A stretch of 64,000 bases of DNA from Diadophis punctatus similis (taxonomy: Eukaryota > Chordata > Lepidosauria > Squamata > Dipsadidae). Under the pieces are notes generated by a model. The model did not search any database, had not been told where the DNA came from, and worked only from the letters and a program-made list of their open reading frames with translations. This document shows positions 26,176 through 38,425 of this stretch, in pieces; the stretch's first letter is position 1; each line of letters opens with the position of its first letter. The stretch spans positions 139,886,126 to 139,950,125 of the forward strand of contig JALIGW010000003.1 of assembly GCA_023053685.1 (NCBI GenBank), in the 5' to 3' direction. The translations under genes were made by a program, and so were the position numbers.

Positions 26176-26400
26176 CAAATCTTTAGTGGCCAAGTGTGAT
26201 TGGACACAAGGAATTTGCCTCCAGTGCATAAACTCTCAGTGTACATCATAAATTGTAGTTACAATCATTGATCATAAGATACAAACAACAAGTGATAACA
26301 ACTACTTATCTGGATATTGCATTATTAGTCTGTTCAGGAAGATCAACCAAGTAAGGAAAGAAAGAAGAATAAGGTAATCAAATGCAAATTAGGTCATTCA
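26176..26400 (-). mobile_element. LINE 3' end (ATAGA-tail family)
   Basis: GTGGCCAAGTGTGATTGGAC followed by GTGTACATCATAAATTGTAG matches the terminus of the copies at 17590 and 29990 in reverse. Its tail is the pentamer array to the left. The inner boundary is uncertain. Confidence 0.8.
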
Positions 26401-26570
26401 CTGTCTTGATCAAAATGCTCTTCACTAGTTTCTTGGAGCTTTATTACTTTGTTTCTAAGCAGGCCACACATACTAAGTTAACAAGCCCTGAATTGACTTT
26501 AAAAAATCCTCAGCATAAAAAAGTTTATCTTAAAGCATAAATGAGGGAGAGACCTTCAGATCCCTCTACA

Positions 26571-27113
26571 CAGGTAGTCCTCACAACAACAGTAATTGGG
26601 ACATTTCTATCGCTAAGTGATGCGATCATATAGTAGGACATCATGTGTCCATCAGTTAGCTATGGCAATCCTGGCAGTCTCTGATTGCAATAGTTAAACT
26701 TACGACTTCCTGCTGGCTTCCAATATGCAAAGTCAATGGGGAAGCTGGCAGGAAGTTGCAAACTCTGATGACAAGCCTTTTCTTAGACAGCTTGCAAGCA
26801 TGCCAAAAGAGGGGGAGGGGAAGTGCTACAGAATGAGGGGTGGGCAGAGCTTGGGTGCTGTGACCTGGCAGGAACGTGGGTGGTTGTGTACTGTGGGTGG
26901 GCACCCTCTATGAAAGATGAAATTCCTGGGACCTCTCACTTCATAGTGAGACTCCTCAGAAGAAAAAGCAGTGAAAGCAGGAGCAACCTGTGGCCTTACC
27001 TGCCAGCTTCCCCATTGACTTTTCTTATTGGAAGCCAGCAGAGAAAGTTACAAATCGCAATCATGTGACTGTGAGATACTGCAACTGTCATAAGTGCAAA
27101 CTGATTGTCAAGT
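26571..27113. mobile_element. AGGTAGTCCTC-family element with foldback interior
   Basis: Left end CAGGTAGTCCTC and a degenerate right end near TCAAGTACCC. The interior has inverted arms: CTGGCTTCCAATATGCAAAG / TCAATGGGGAAGCTGGCAGG (26712-26752) against CCTGCCAGCTTCCCCATTGA / TTGGAAGCCAGCAG (26999-27043). The termini are diverged and no duplication is clear. Confidence 0.6.
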
Positions 27114-27317
27114 ACCCTATAATTGTGTATGAAGATGACCTTGGGAGACAAGGGGATGTTGCCTAGGAAACAATTAGACAAGAGTGGGGGGAGCACTGAC
27201 TTAATGGTCAGAGGATGAAACTTAGGAAGGACCTCCCCTAGTTGATCAGGTGGTTAAAAGTACGTAGTGACGGGAACTTTGTACCTTCAAGCTTGCAAGA
27301 TTCTATTAATGTAGCCT

Positions 27318-27860
27318 TACAATGATGATGATGATGTTCGTCCATCGTGTTCGAAGAGGACCTTGACATCTGGGGGGGGGGATGTCAAGACTTGCGCGTG
27401 AATTGGATTAAAGTGAGGGAGAGGTGCGCATAATCAGCCCCACTCTCTCTTCCCAGATTCCATCTTGCTCCAAACAGCAAGACAAGAGTCGAGACAGTTG
27501 GAGATGGGCTGGGCACAGTGGTTGATTAGGGCGTCTTTTGTGTCTTGCCGTGCTCTTAGTGTACCACATCGCTTGCAGAGACCGCCTTCATGACCGTTGT
27601 CCTATTCTAGTAGATTTCATCCGCTCAGTCCGCCGGAATCTGTCTTCACATGCTCGGGATAGACAAGTCCCTATCTCACCGAAGGTCAATGACCCAATGG
27701 CTATCTCAACCTGGTTTGGCCAGCCTGTCGAAGCTGTTGCCAGGGGTGTGGCTGCTGCGCATGCTACAGCTGCTAGGAGCCACAGGTGAGAGCTGAGTGA
27801 CAGGTGGGGACCAAAGGTGAACAAGCTGCCCTAAAAGCTGCCATAAAATGAGCTGCCATA
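27318..27860. other. Unclassified, repeat-like, fairly GC-rich segment
   Basis: Starts with GATGATGATGATGTTCGTCC and contains TTCGAAGAGGACCTTGACATC. A frame at 27538-27789 is open for 83 residues but matches nothing I recognise. It reads like the 3' end of a retroelement; a host exon is less likely but not excluded. Confidence 0.35.
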
Positions 27861-27899
27861 AAAGGACACAACATGCCCCTACACCAGAGGTCCTACCCC

Positions 27900-28620
27900 T
27901 CCCTGAGCACCCCATACACCCTTACAATAAAGTAGAATTAGCTCACCTAGTCGTGTTCCCTGTCTGGTTTACTTGGGAGGGCTCTCATGCCTGAATTGCA
28001 TTCACATGACCAGAGCAGCACTGTGATGGCCAGAACCTTAAACTACATCTCGTAAGTACCATTTGTTGAATGCTCTCATGACTTCAAACAGTTCCTGAAC
28101 AAGTTGTCTCTAACCTGTATTTTGCTAACATCCTAGTCATTCCACATTTGCTTTGAACCAGCAGGTCTGATTCGCCACTGGTCTATTCTCCTTCCGTACA
28201 CTGAGTCTAAAAGAATTTGAACAATAGTGATATACAGTATGTATCACACAGCCGTCCCTGTGGCAATTTAAAGCACTTCATTAGTAATGTATCTTCACAG
28301 CAATGGCTTGACAATGCTATAAATTGCTAGTGTGAAAATTCTCTGCCCATTAATTGTCATACATTTCCATTCTGTAGTTTAATGCAATAGTGAAAACCTG
28401 AATAACATTAGGTAAATCAGAGAACTCGCACGACAGCATTAGACAATCTGAATCTAGGTCTTCTATTGCCAGATCACAAAAGAGTTTATTAGAGATGTCC
28501 CGTGTCTCTTCCTTGGTTAGAGATTAAAAATGGTGTACCCATACTGCACAGTCTTAAGGAGCTCTCAAGCATCTCCGCTTCAGAATAAGAATCTGAATAA
28601 TGCTTTATAAAATAGTTTAC
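27900..28620. other. Unique DNA; 28220-28450 looks like candidate conserved non-coding sequence
   Basis: No gene. The 28220-28450 stretch is free of repeats and rich in TAATG/ATTA cores. Confidence 0.35.
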
Positions 28621-28797
<177 letters not shown>

Positions 28798-28799
28798 GA

Positions 28800-29730
28800 A
28801 TTCACATTGCAAAGCAGTGGAATGGAACAATTATGAAATACTGTATGAAATGGCAAAGCAATGACCGAAGTTCTGAACTTTATTCACATCATGATTACAC
28901 AGCAAACCCAGGAAATCAAGTCATCTGTTTAGACCAAAATAATATATCTGTGTGTTTTCCTTTGTTTCCTATAAATTGCTGCATCTCTGTTACTTTTCTT
29001 TTTAATTAGATAAGTGCATTCTTACATCTTAACATCTTTAATGAAAGAGCAGAGAAATCAAAGTTTTAAACTAGTTTTTAAAAGTTGAAACTACTTTTAA
29101 ACAGAACCTGGGAAATTACAATATCCTTTAAGTGTCCCTTTCCATAGCCCATTCCAGGGATATTCCCAATATTCGAACACGAAACTTCGAATGATCCCCT
29201 CAGTTATACCCAATTTAGTTTGAATATCTCAGTGTTTCAAAGCAGACAACACAAACAACGAATGCCGAATAAGACTTTAAATCAAACCCATTACTTCGTC
29301 CAAATTAACAATATTAGAAGCTAATTTAATGACTCTTCTGAGAAATAGCGCCATTAAATGAAGCTGCGTGATAGAGAACAGCATTTGCTAAGGTCAACCG
29401 TGCTACGAAACAGAGTGTGATGATCGCTTCAGGCAGCAGATGCTGAGAGACAAGGGAAGAGCACGGAGAACTGGAGGACAGTTGACCGGGGGAGGGGGAC
29501 CCCCACAGCCTCTCCCACATGTCTGTGGCCTCAGCTGGACAGTCCCATTGCTAGTGTGAAAAAAGACCAGTGAAACCGACAGAAGGAGGCTTATGGTCCT
29601 TTGCCTAAAGCAGCAGAGCATTCTGGACAATGTGGCAGCTTTTGGGTTAGCTATTTCCCCAGTTACCAATCTGCCTCAATCGCCTTATTTGTCTTGGGGG
29701 TATTGGGGGGGACAGTCTTCTTTTTCCTTT
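28800..29730. other. Unique DNA; candidate conserved stretch at 29270-29420
   Basis: No gene recognised. 29270-29420 has TTAATGACTC, GCCATTAAATGAAG and similar homeodomain-like cores without repeat signatures. Confidence 0.4.
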
Positions 29731-29734
29731 TAAA

Positions 29735-30046
29735 AGTTTCACCACTGTCAAACTATTCACTAAGGCTGCATTACTATTACTCTTCTCATCGTTCCTATCA
29801 CCCATCTCCTCCCACTTATGACTGTATGACTGTAACTTGTTGCTTGTATCCTTACAATTTATATTAATATTGATTGTTTCCTGATTGCTTATTTGAACCC
29901 TATGACAATCATTAAGTGTTGTACCTCATGATTCTTGACAAATGTATCTTTTCTTTTATGTACACTGAGAGCGTATGCACCAAAGACAAATTCCTTGTGT
30001 GTCCAATCACACTTGGCCAATAAAGAATTCTATTCTATTCTATTCT
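29735..30046 (+). mobile_element. LINE 3' end (ATAGA/TTCTA-tail family), forward
   Basis: Non-coding 3' UTR ending CACTTGGCCAATAAAGAATT followed by three TTCTA units at 30028-30045. Same terminus as 17590 and 26176. The tail is short here, giving a picture of the ancestral state of the pentamer arrays. Confidence 0.88.
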
Positions 30047-30181
30047 AAAACTCAATGGCACATGTCTTTCTAAAAAAAGAAGAAAGGCAAATGTATTATT
30101 TCTAAGCCTAGATAGCATATCAGTGGATACAAGGGGAAAGAAGGTACAATCAGAGACAGAAGTTAGAAGATTCAGTAACCC

Positions 30182-30412
30182 CAGGTAGTCCTCGACTTAC
30201 AACAGTTCATTTAGTGACCATTTGAAGTTACAATTTAAGTAAGCTTTTCGCACTTACCACTGTTGCAGCATTCCCATGGTCATGTGATCTAAACTCAGAT
30301 GTTTGGACAGTATCTGGGTTTAGATCACATGACCATGGGAATGCTGCAACAGTGGTAAGTGTGAAAAACTTACTTAAATTGTAACTTCAAATGGTCACTA
30401 AATGAACTGTGC
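30182..30412. mobile_element. AGGTAGTCCTCGACTTAC-family foldback element
   Basis: Left end CAGGTAGTCCTCGACTTAC. Nearly all of the rest is a palindrome: arms 30202-30293 and 30319-30410 around a 25-bp spacer. The arms are almost identical inverted copies. Confidence 0.88.
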
Positions 30413-30463
30413 AGAGATGAATAGACTGACAATGAAAATTAAAGACAAGGAAGACACAGAATA

Positions 30464-30550
30464 TTATAGCAATAGCAATAGCACTTAGACTTATATACCG
30501 CTTCATAGTGCTTTACAGCCCACTCTAAGCGGTTTACAGAGTTCAGGCAA
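30464..30550 (-). mobile_element. tRNA-type SINE (family A), 3' fragment
   Basis: AGCAATAGCAATAGCACTTA and ACCGCTTCATAGTGCTTTAC match the tail of the complete copy at 50569-50815 in reverse. Confidence 0.82.
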
Positions 30551-30951
30551 CGACAAAAGACCTGAGACCTGGAGGGAAATATTTACTGGAAAATTTGATC
30601 TAAATTTTAAGTCCAGTCAGTTGCCTGAGACCTACCTAAAATAAGGTAGCACTCATGAGGACTACATCAAAGGAGGCTGAAATCCTAATTCTGTGAAAAA
30701 GCATTTGATCTCTTTTGGATTGTTGGAATTTTATCATATTTTAGCTCTGGAAAGTTATCAGAGCTCATGACGAAAGACATGTATCATGGACGATACCAAA
30801 GGAGTTTGAGCAAACACATAGCATCTAAGTTTTGTATTATTAGTTTTCATAAATAAAACCATACCATTCACGAGCCAGTGTGAAAAAGCAGTCGCTGCCA
30901 TAGTTCAATCAATTCAGTTGAAAAAAGTGACATTTTGTACACATACACACA

Positions 30952-31203
30952 TTTATTTATTTTATTTATTTTGTGAGATTTATATACCACCTCACAGTGC
31001 AAGCATTCTCTAAGCGGTTTACACCAGTAAGCAATGTATATTTATATTGCCCCCAACAATCTGGGTCCTCATTTTACCTACCTCGGAAGGATGGAAGGCT
31101 GAATCAACCTTGAGCCAGGTGAGATTTGAACCGCTGACCTGCGGATCACAGTCAGCTAAAGTGGCCTGCAGTACTGCCTCTAACCGCTGCACCTCCTCGG
31201 CAC
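30952..31203 (-). mobile_element. tRNA-type SINE (family A), variant with TTTA tail
   Basis: In reverse it has the GGTAAAATGAGGACCCAGATTG-type core and AAACCGCTTAGAGAATGC, with an AAATAAATAAA tail instead of TATTGC repeats. The tRNA-like head lies near 31110-31203. Confidence 0.8.
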
Positions 31204-31209
31204 ATGCAA

Positions 31210-31798
31210 AAGATGGAACTTTGCACCATAACTCCAGGTCTGCCATCTTTTTTGACCTTCCTATTTATGGACGCTGCTGATTAAAGGATCACTGGGGCCA
31301 ATCATCTAAATATTTTCTCACAATAGCAGGGCAAATGTTAGCCTAAATAAATGTCATAAATCCTGGCTCTCCTCCTCATAGTCCTCAACACACAAATTCT
31401 AGAAATTCATCATACCCCACTCAAAAAAAACCAACCCCACTCAACAACAAATCCTGAAGACTTCAACAGCAACACCATTGAATATTACTCAAGAAAACTC
31501 AAACAAATGTGAGAGATAGATGATCCTAAAGAAGGAAGCTTTTGTTGCCGTTATTGTAAGCAGAAGTGGTCCAACCGGTTGCTGAATCTAAGTAGTCAAT
31601 TGCTTTTCTTATTAGCACATCACATGTTGTGTAATTTTGTTCCTGAAATAATATTTATTTGTTTACTCCAACATCCTTTTAGATAAATCAGTAATACCCA
31701 CACGAAGTTCTGAAAATATTTAATGACAAAGATCTGCAAAAATGCAGAACACTTGAAAGGGGCAAACATTTTGTTACAGAACTACATGTTAAAACGGT
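31210..31798. other. Unique DNA, nothing recognised
   Basis: 31370-31510 is A/C-rich simple sequence. No gene. Confidence 0.45.
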
Positions 31799-32036
31799 AA
31801 TATTAGCAATACCAATTGCACTTAGATTTATATATCGTTTCACGATGCTTTACAGCCCTCTGTAAGCAGTTTGCAGAGTCAGCATATTGCCCCCAACAAT
31901 CTGGGTCCTCATTTTACCGACCTCAGAAGGATGGAAGACTGAGTCAACCTTGAGCCAGTGAGGATCGAACTCGTGGCTGTGGGCAGAGTTAGCCTGCAAT
32001 ACTGCATTCTAGCCACTGGGCCACCACGGCTTAGGG
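31799..32036 (-). mobile_element. tRNA-type SINE (family A)
   Basis: Reverse copy: AGCAATACCAATTGCACTTA tail, CCCCCAACAATCTGGGTCCT core and a diverged head ending GGCCACCACGGC. A palindromic MITE is inserted at its 5' edge. Confidence 0.82.
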
Positions 32037-32172
32037 CACTGTTTCCCAACCTTGGCAACTTGAAGATGTCTGGACTTCAACTCCCAGGATTCCCCAGCCA
32101 GCATTCGCTGGCTGGGGAATTCTGGGAGTTGAAGTCCAGACATCTTCAAGTTGCCAAGGTTGGGAAACACTG
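32037..32172. mobile_element. Palindromic hAT-type MITE (CACTGTTTCCCAACC family)
   Basis: Ends CACTGTTTCCCAACCTTGG and CCAAGGTTGGGAAACACTG with a perfect 8-bp duplication GCTTAGGG at 32029-32036 and 32173-32180. Arms are near-perfect inverted copies. Ends differ from the CAGGGGTC group, so it is a sister subfamily. Confidence 0.93.
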
Positions 32173-32184
32173 GCTTAGGGAGAC

Positions 32185-33195
32185 ACAAAAGGCTTCAAGT
32201 TTAGAGTTAAATTGCATTGGAAATAATTACCTTGTTATAATCAGTTGCTAGTTGTTTGTGTTTTGGTGTAAAAAAGCACCGATAACCAAGAGGTGCCTTT
32301 TTTTTAAAGGGGAACCAGAGAGTTATTAATTAAAAAAGCTGTTTACCTGTTACTGCTTTTCAAGCGGTCACCTGAGCATTTGTGCAGATGGGTGATGCAG
32401 CTCTGCAGAACCATCATTTATAGCCAAAGAGATTTTTCTGGGAAGAGCATCTCATTCTCCCATCAATTCCTTTGTTATCACTGCAGCAAAAGCATTAGAC
32501 TTCTTTGCTATTCTTGCAAGAACAGAGAAAAAACACGTATTGCTTTTTCACCCAATTTAGTGCTTTGATGTCCCTTCATTGAAAAAAAATACATTTTTTT
32601 TCCTTGATTACAGTTTCTACTGACAAGCAGACTGTAACTGTGTTCACCATCACGTTTTCAGATTTGTGGCAACAAGGGTACCATTTTGGTGGTGTTCGAA
32701 GTGGGGGAGCATTCTCTTTGCCTCTTGGGTCTGAGAAAAATCCATTTATTGAATTCTTGCCTCCACTGCTAACCATTTACTAAAGGCTGGTGCAATATTT
32801 CATCTTGCCTTCAGGCAGGCCTTGAAAGAAAGGGCTTTTAGCTACAGACCTGATCAACCAAAAATCTCTTTAGCCATAGAAACTCCCCAGAGGTGGTTCT
32901 GCGCAGGTACATCACTCAAATGTCCAAATGCACAAGGAACAATCAATATTATACATAGGCTTAATTTAGGTAGCTCCTGGAGTTTCTTTTGCTAAGAAGC
33001 TAGTCTATGCTACTTTCATTTATAAGTCTGTTCATTTACTAACCTAATAGGTTTTGTCTGCTCCATACTGATTCTGCTTCAGTAAAATGGTTGAAGCAAC
33101 TGGACAATTTATTTGCTTTTTTCCCCAGCCACTTCTTCTAACTTACTATTCCTATAATAGCTGTGCTTGAGAAAGTTTGCCATGAAACAATGAGA
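32185..33195. other. Unique DNA, nothing recognised
   Basis: No gene or repeat I can support. Confidence 0.45.
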
Positions 33196-33201
33196 TAACC
33201 C

Positions 33202-33689
33202 CAGGGGCGGGTTCCTAATTTTTTTACTAACACTCTGTGGGCGTGGCTTATTTTGTGGGTGTGGCTTGCCAGCCATGTGACCAGGTGGGTGTGGCTTCTC
33301 AGACTGCTGAAGGGAGGGGAACTGAGATCCCCCTCCCCTCAGCAGCTCGAGAAGCCTCAAACGTGCGAAAATGCCTAGGATCATCACTGCGCGTTCGTGG
33401 CTTCTCGGACTGCTGAAGGGAGGGGAATGGAGATAGCTCCTGCCACCCGTTCTTTCAGCGTCTCACGCGCTCCCTCAGCCATCCTCCCCTGCTTGGACTC
33501 ATTGTGGGGTAGGAAGGCAGCGCATGCGCAGTGCTGGAAGCTCGGCTTCTGGGCATGCGCAGAAGAAATTTTTTTTAAAAAAATGGCGGTGCCCAGGCAC
33601 TGGCAACCGACCGCACCGGTACTGTGACGTCACCAGCGGGCCGCTACTGGTGTTATAGAGTGGACCGCACCGGTAGGAACCCACCACTG
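33202..33689. mobile_element. hAT-type MITE, 488 bp, reverse copy
   Basis: Ends CAGGGGCGGGTTCCTAA and GGTAGGAACCCACCACTG with a perfect 8-bp duplication GATAACCC at 33194-33201 and 33690-33697. Reverse orientation relative to 6964 and 21579. Contains CAGCGCATGCGCAG at 33518-33531. Confidence 0.93.
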
Positions 33690-33699
33690 GATAACCCAC

Positions 33700-34847
33700 A
33701 TGGGTGCTGAAATTCTGTATTCTGTAGGATCACTGCCATCTGCATTTAATCCAGAGTTACCCACAATCCTTCAGACACAGAAAGGAGCCTCCTATTGATT
33801 CAGATTATCTGCCCATTCTGATGCCAGTAACATCCAAAATTCCAGGCAGTCATTTTTCACATTTCTATGAAATTTTGCTTCACTCTCTTAACTGAGATTG
33901 TCAGAAACTAGTCTAGGATCTTCTTCATACAAAGCACATTCTGTAGCATTGATTGATGATCCTCCCCACATCAGAGTAATTCTTTCAAATCTATTCTCAT
34001 AAGGAGTGCTGACAGCTCAAATACTATTGACAATTTCTTCCAAAGTGGAGTTTATTGTTGAAGAGAAGATCAACAGCTGCCACTCCGTTCTTCATTCTCA
34101 TCACATTAAGATCATGTTTATGCATACTGATTCATTTTCAATATTCACCTAGCTAGTATGATGAGGATACACGATGGGCTAGCATTAGCAACTTGGGATG
34201 ATGAGAAAGAGAGACATCTAGGATGTTACACCCACTAGATATCTAGGTGAGTGGAGAAGCCTTAGCTGCTATGGTTACCCTTTTCAAAACTGCAAAGTCT
34301 GTAATCAATACTTAGAAACATTCCCATCAGACTAAAAATGACAAAAGTAAACTGGAATGATGGGAACTAACTTGGAAGCCAAAAAAAATAGCAAGGAGCA
34401 ACCACATTAGCTTACTTTCTAGAAAATGAAGGTTTTTGTGCTGATCTGTGCTGAATTTTCTGCCGAGACATCCTTCTCTGGCAGCCATTTTGGGCCAGCA
34501 ATCACAACGTGCTCTCAAAATTCCCACATTATTCACCAACCTAAAAAGGTTGCTTAAGCCTGTCATAACAGACAGATCTCACACTACCATCTGCTCCTCT
34601 TGAACACAGATTTGTCCATGTAAATTTTTAATCATGATTCCATGTCCCAGGCTGAGATTGCCGAAATAAAAAAAGAAGCCACCAAGTACAAATACGAGGC
34701 ATATCATACCAGTTTCCTGAATGTCAGTGCATACTGACCTCTGATTATAAACACTGGCAGATGGCCACTGCTTCAGTGCTTCAGATTGGTCTGAATAGAA
34801 AATCAAGCAGTGGCCTAGCCTGATTTGGATTCCTTTATTTTGGCTTT

Positions 34848-34849
<2 letters not shown>
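33700..34849. other. Unique DNA, nothing recognised
   Basis: No gene seen. Confidence 0.45.

Positions 34850-34879
<30 letters not shown>
34850..34879 (+). repeat. (ATT)n microsatellite, short
   Basis: Ten ATT units. Confidence 0.95.
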
Positions 34880-36115
34880 TTGCTTCTGCAGCAGCACCAT
34901 AGCAACACTCACTTGTATCTGTATGAACATGAAGCTTCTGTTTCTTTCCAACATATCGAAACTACGGGAAGCCCCACAGTTTCCATATCATGCTGGGCCA
35001 AAGTTACCAAGAATCAAGACTGGCCTACTGGTGGGAAGACAGAAGCACATGACCTACTTGGCTGATGTCCTCAGAAAAGTAGCAATTTTAGCAGCCTTCT
35101 TCCAGGAGCCATGAAATCCCACAAAGAGTGCTGCTAATTATAGTCTTATACGATCACTATAGTTGGCTACATGCAGAAGGAAACCCGTGATTAACTGCAC
35201 TCCAAAGAAGTCCCTCTATCTACAATCCAAGCACATCTTAGCCCTGGAGCAACTCTGGAGCGAATGCGTACATCCACCCAAATGCTGAACTTTTCTTAAA
35301 TGCATCCCATTGTTAGGGCTCTCCGGATTTCAGTGCCATCGGCGCCTTCAAAGGTTCCATAGAGTTAGGGTTTCCACTTCTTTTTATTTGTTGGTAACGA
35401 TGACCCATCCTCAGCACAGCTGTGAGGAGCAAACAGGAACAAGGATTGCCATTGCCCACTGTTCTCTTATCTCCGTTGATCTTTTGGCGTGGAAGTTTGG
35501 CCGCACAGTATGATGCTGGTTCAGAGGATGTGGTGACATTTTCCTGCCACGGCTGACAAAGTTCTTTACAAAGCAAGCTCTCTCTCCCCACTACCATCCT
35601 CTCCCTCCTCCTTCCTTTTTTTTTTAAAGAATAAAATAAAATAAATGGCATTTCCTTCAGTGAAAAGCCAGCCTAATTTTTCTTAGAATAATGTACACGT
35701 CAAAACTTATCACTGACAAACGGATAGATAATGTTAAAACTATTTTATGATTCAATTATCCTGAGCAGCAAAGGACTCATCTTCAGGCATGGTGAACTAA
35801 TGCTGCTTACATCTTCTTTGTTTTGGGGACATAGATTTTTGTCAGCCAAAGGGTAGTTGTGGTTTTGTTCTTAAGATCTGCTTGTATAGTCAAAGTATAT
35901 CGCAAGTCCCACTTTCTGCCCAGTTGTACTATATCTCACCTTTTATTCATTGGGGCAGGAGAAAATATTCCTAGCATACTACAGACAAAATCCAGAAGAG
36001 ATATTGGTGCAAAGCCATTGATTTGTATACGCTTACTTAAGTCTGCCCAGACTAATAATTCTTGATGCAGTCTTGCTTGCAAAATGTAATGCAGATTGGT
36101 CACAACAATTGTTCC
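34880..36115. other. Unique DNA, nothing recognised
   Basis: No gene seen; a short AAATA-rich patch near 35630 may be an old tail. Confidence 0.45.
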
Positions 36116-36117
36116 TT

Positions 36118-36240
36118 AGTGTCTATGGAGATTCTCAGTCATCCCGTTCATGGTTGTCCCAGAAGTGCTTTTTCAAGAGTCACCTGGACTTTCTGGACTT
36201 TTCTTTGAAGATGTTTTTCTTCTCATCCATTCTCACCAGC
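36118..36240 (-). repeat. Dispersed repeat arm (GTCTATGGAGATTCTCAGTC family)
   Basis: TCTATGGAGATTCTCAGTCA, GGACTTTCTGG and TTCTTTGAAGATG repeat the left arm of the foldback at 36370-36580. Confidence 0.8.
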
Positions 36241-36369
36241 TCTGTGAATCTGTGTTGTCTACATCTCAAACTGAAGTGCAAATGGTTCCTGTAGTCTGCA
36301 ATTTTTCTGGAAATCTGTTCATACTCCTGCACCATTGGAAGTATATTCATCCCAAAGTGCATGGCTAAA

Positions 36370-36580
36370 TGTCTATGGAGATTCTCAGTCATCCAGTTCA
36401 TGGTTGTCCCAAAGATGCTTTTTTAAGAGGCAACTAGACTTTCTGGTTTTTCTTTGAAGATGTGTCACTTCTCATCCAGCTCTGAAGAAGCTTCTTGGAT
36501 GAGAAGCGAAATGTCTTCAAAGAAAAAACCAGAAAGTCCAGTTGCCTTTTGAAAAAGCACCTTTGGGATAATTGTTCCTT
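36370..36580. repeat. Foldback repeat, unknown class
   Basis: The left arm (about 36403-36478) and right arm (about 36492-36575) are inverted, with GGCAACTAGACTTTCTGG mirrored by CCAGAAAGTCCAGTTGCC. At the centre GCTTCTTGGATGAGAAGC (36490-36507) is followed by GAAA. It is a widespread vertebrate repeat motif in my memory, but I cannot name the family with confidence. Confidence 0.75.
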
Positions 36581-36589
36581 AGGTTTATT

Positions 36590-37388
36590 TGAACAAGCAA
36601 ATAGGCATATTGCCACTCAATAGAATCCCTTGGCTTGCATGGGATTCTAACCTATGATAACATCCAAGTAAGATTTCTTCAATCTCATCGCTAGTATAGA
36701 ACAAGCCTTAATTGTATTTCTTACCTGCATTCAGAAGTTTTAATCTGCCTTTGTCCAGATCTTTCATAGTTTTAGCTTCTATTAAAAGCCTTCTTCTACA
36801 ATTTTGGACAAGGGGTTCTTGAAAGAAGCATATTGATGACTTGAGTCACCTTCCCATTGTAAACGAAGACCAATGACACTCTCGAAGCGCTAACTAAAAT
36901 TGAAAACTTTCCAGGCAATCTCAGGAAATCACCTGAATCCACCAATAGAGCGTAAATGAAACATCCTGCAAAACCTAAGCAACACTAATGTGTCTACCTA
37001 AGATAGATTTACCTTTCCCGTTTCTGAAAGCAAAGATTCAGTTATACACATCATTCAAAGTGATTCAAACTTCTGCTCTTTGTATAGGTCCTGAGACATT
37101 CAGTTAAGTAGAAAGCTTCACTCATCCAACAAAGTCCTGCTTCAAATGGTTTTGGGGTTCTCCTTGCCATGTAAGATATTGGTTCTTTCTTCTATCCTTC
37201 ACTGATGACTAAAACATTTCACTATTGCTGGGGGAAAATGCTAAAAATGAATATAATGTACTGATTGCTATTTCCTTTTCTTGATAATTCTGCTTCCTGC
37301 TGCCATATCCTTCCTTGCCCTTAGTTATGATCCAAAGAATGGTCTCACCTAACTTAGTTTGTCAAGTCACAATCATCAAGGCCTAAGA
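36590..37388. other. Unique DNA, nothing recognised
   Basis: No gene seen. Confidence 0.45.
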
Positions 37389-38425
37389 TAGTAGATTAAG
37401 GTGACCAGACATCCCGATTTTGGCGGGACACAACCGCTTTTTCACCATTTGTCCCGCGTCCCGCCCGCCCTCTTAAAAAGTCCCAATTTTTTAAAACAAT
37501 GCCCGACTAGGGCATTCTTTCAAAAAATCGGCCTGAAAGGCAGCAGGCCTCTCAGCTCGGGCCGGCGTTGGCGGCGGGCGGGCGCTGGAAGCTGGGGGGA
37601 GGGGGAAGGGAGGCTGCTCCTCCTCTCCTTCCCCCGCCCCATCCCTAGCCCCGCCCTCGGAGGCGCCGCTGCGGTTGGGAGGGGTGAGGGACGAGGAGCC
37701 GTCGCCGCTTTGAGTTTACGAGCGGCTCCTCGCCTTAAGAAAAAAAAAAGCCGGGACACAGACCCGGCATATATCAGCAGCTGGTTGCTAGGCTCAGAAG
37801 AGAGGCTCGCCTTAAAATCGGGCCTTCCCAGCCCAGGGAAGAAGGTCCGGGTTTCTGGTTGCAGGAGAGGCACAGCCCACCCCCGCGCGGACTCTGGCCT
37901 GCTCGGAAAGGCGAGGAGGAGCCGCCGCCCCCACCCCCGGGCCGCCGCCTTATGGAGCCGGGGGTTCAGGCACATGTGTTTCTAATGCACCACGAGCCCC
38001 AGGGCGCCGGCGTGCGGAAAACGGCACCAAATTCCTTTCTGCTCAAGTAATGGGCCCCAGCAGTCTCCGCAAGGGGGAAGGGCGGTTGGCGAGACCCCAG
38101 GCATGGAGGAAGGGGGAGCACCACGCCGCCTTTTGGGGGAAGGGGGCACAGCTGCTCGGGAAAGGCGAGCCTTAAGAGGGCGTGGCTTTAGCTGGACCGA
38201 CGCTCGGAGAAAGCAAAAGCCAACAGGTCGCGGCTGCTCTCGGCCTTTCTAGAAAGCCTGGCGGAGCAGCTTCCCCGGGCGAGCTTCCAGCGGGGTGGCA
38301 CGCCGGCCCTGAGCGCGCTCACCTCTCACACCCCCGGGAGCAAAAGGCAGCGGCACACCTCGCTGCCGCCGTTGCCCTGGGGCCGGGCGGGCGACCGGGA
38401 GACCGCGGCGCTTGGATGTTTGGAG

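Noticed and set aside
25529..26249. Long minus-strand frames of about 210 residues reading LCYAMLCYA and FYSILFYS
   Set aside because: Pentamer repeat read in 15-nt periods; pure artefact.
27538..27789. Possible host exon of 83 codons
   Set aside because: No recognised domain and repeat-like surroundings; listed only as unclassified.
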